A stretch of 5,103 bases of DNA. Origin: Gammaproteobacteria bacterium (GTDB taxonomy: Bacteria > Pseudomonadota > Gammaproteobacteria > Steroidobacterales > Rariloculaceae). Each line of letters starts with the position of its first letter. The stretch's first letter is position 1. The DNA lies in contig JAFGNC010000417.1 of the NCBI GenBank assembly GCA_016927175.1, positions 1 through 5,103 on the forward strand, read 5' to 3'. Positions 4,174-5,103 of this stretch are shown piece after piece. A program made the translations under genes and the position numbers. A model generated the notes under the pieces. It was not told the DNA's origin. It did no database searches and was given only the letters and a program-made list of their open reading frames with translations.

Positions 4174-5103
4174 CGGTAGCGCAGCCCGACCCGCAGCGTC
4201 CGCGGCTCTTCGGCGCGGCTCATCCGGCAGTTCACGACGTCGCAGTCGATGTCCTCGGACGTCAGCCCCGGAGCGTCGAGGCCCGGCACGTACGCAGCGT
4301 AGTAGTACACGATGTCCTTGCCGTTCTCGTCGAGAGCATTCAGCAGCTCCCCGTAGAACGTCATGCGCCCGACCGTGTACGCCGCGCGCAGGTTCAGATG
4401 CGTTTCGCTGCCCGCTCGGCGCGAGTTGTCCGGCACCAGCGCATAGGGCCCGAGATAACGCAGACGCGCGCTGATCTCCCACGGGCCGGTCACGGCCGAC
4501 ATGCCGAGCTGCCCTGCGTGCTCGACGGCGCCGTCGATTCGGGCCCCCTCCGCGGGATCCGCGTAGCGGGCGCGGCTACCCGTATAGACGGCGTCGATGC
4601 CGAGCCAGTCGATCGGCCGCCAGAACGCGACCAGCTCGTAGCCGCGGCGCTCCGACGCGCCCGACGGCTCGACCGAGTTCGTATCGCCAACGAACACGAG
4701 CTCGCTGTCCAGATCGAGCCACCAGTAGGCGGCGGTAAGCTTCAGGTCGCCGACCTCGAACCGCGCCCCGGTCTCGTAGCCCGTGCCCCGCACGAGCCCC
4801 GGCACCGGCGCGATACGGTTCACGACGCCGCGAGCGTCGTTCGAATGAAAGCCCCTGCCCCAGTTGGCGTAGAGCTCGACGTCGTCGGAGACGGTGTAGG
4901 CAAGACCGACCTTCGGGGAGACCTGGCTGTCGCTCTGCTGCCCCTCGAAGCTCTGCGGCGCCCTGGCCGTCACGTCGAAGTCGTAAACGTCGCCCCGCAG
5001 CCCGGCCAGAACGCGCAGATTGTCCGTCGGCAGCCAGCTTGCCTCGGCATAGGCGCCGAGCGACGTCTCGACAATCGCGTTGCGCGCGATGTTCTCGACG
5101 AAC
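4167..5103 (-). CDS. TonB-dependent outer-membrane receptor, C-terminal part (N-terminus beyond the window)
   Basis: The frame stays open to the right edge and gives 311 residues of the barrel of a TonB-dependent receptor, a ligand-gated importer driven by the TonB-ExbB-ExbD complex. Recognisable family features are 'ASWLPTDNLRVLAGLRGDVY' near the edge, 'SPKVGLAYTVSDDVELYANW' followed by 'GRGFHSNDARG', then 'YETGARFEVGDLKLTAAYWW', 'GYELVAFWRPIDWLGIDAVY', 'HLNLRAAYTVG', 'YGELLNALDENGKDIVYYY' and the terminal 'LRVGLRYRF' ending in Phe. The plug domain and TonB box lie outside the window, so the ligand cannot be judged. The GTG at 4973 is an internal codon and not a start. A loop before the last strand carries two cysteines (codons at 4227-4229 and 4242-4244) five residues apart, which may form a disulphide. 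The gene faces the cytochrome pair and shares the hairpin with it. Confidence 0.93.
   Translation of the reverse strand, partial: FVENIARNAIVETSLGAYAEASWLPTDNLRVLAGLRGDVYDFDVTARAPQSFEGQQSDSQVSPKVGLAYTVSDDVELYANWGRGFHSNDARGVVNRIAPVPGLVRGTGYETGARFEVGDLKLTAAYWWLDLDSELVFVGDTNSVEPSGASERRGYELVAFWRPIDWLGIDAVYTGSRARYADPAEGARIDGAVEHAGQLGMSAVTGPWEISARLRYLGPYALVPDNSRRAGSETHLNLRAAYTVGRMTFYGELLNALDENGKDIVYYYAAYVPGLDAPGLTSEDIDCDVVNCRMSRAEEPRTLRVGLRYRF

Noticed and set aside
4971..4973. GTG at 4973 as the start of the TonB receptor
   Set aside because: The frame stays open to the window edge and the upstream residues continue typical receptor barrel sequence, so this is an internal Val codon.
1..5103. tRNA, rRNA, CRISPR array, insertion sequence or attachment site
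   Set aside because: I saw no cloverleaf, spaced direct repeats, terminal inverted repeats or transposase-like protein in any part of the window.

Overview
This is a GC-rich window from a Gram-negative bacterium. It encodes two outer-membrane beta-barrel proteins, one clear lipoprotein and one probable lipoprotein, a TonB-type receptor and a zinc-finger anti-sigma factor. The style of the genes best fits a proteobacterium, and my guess is a gammaproteobacterium of the Steroidobacter/Xanthomonad kind. That placement is inference from protein style, not from a marker gene.

Layout. On the minus strand, reading from about 1636 down to 1, there is a three-gene cluster: an ECF sigma factor (1028-1636), its membrane-bound zinc-finger anti-sigma factor (264-1031), and the N-terminal part of a probable lipoprotein that may be a subtilisin-family (S8) peptidase (1-267, cut by the window edge). 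Both junctions are 4-base stop/start overlaps (ATGA and GTGA), which points to translational coupling. A 135-bp intergenic region (1637-1771) separates this cluster from a divergent plus-strand pair. The pair is a two-haem cytochrome c lipoprotein (1772-3040) and, 13 bp later, a protein with a small N-terminal CXXCH cytochrome segment followed by an outer-membrane barrel (3054-4145). Facing this pair is the C-terminal 311 residues of a TonB-dependent receptor (4167-5103, N-terminus beyond the window). A perfect 14-bp stem palindrome sits between the convergent genes and covers both stop codons.

How the parts may work together. The plus-strand pair looks like an outer-membrane electron-transfer module. 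The second protein has the architecture of Cyc2-type cytochrome-porin fusions (one haem plus a barrel that I parse as 16 strands). The first is a lipid-anchored two-haem protein on a flexible Gly/Pro/Ser tether that could exchange electrons with it. The minus-strand cluster looks like a cell-surface signalling unit. The extracytoplasmic part of the anti-sigma resembles the propeptide of subtilisin-like proteases, and its neighbour may be such a protease. Whether the sigma factor controls the divergent cytochrome genes is not shown by the sequence; I could not identify a convincing ECF promoter.

The most interesting items are the cytochrome-porin/di-haem lipoprotein module and the propeptide-like anti-sigma ectodomain. 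Most other open frames are GC-rich shadows of these six genes.
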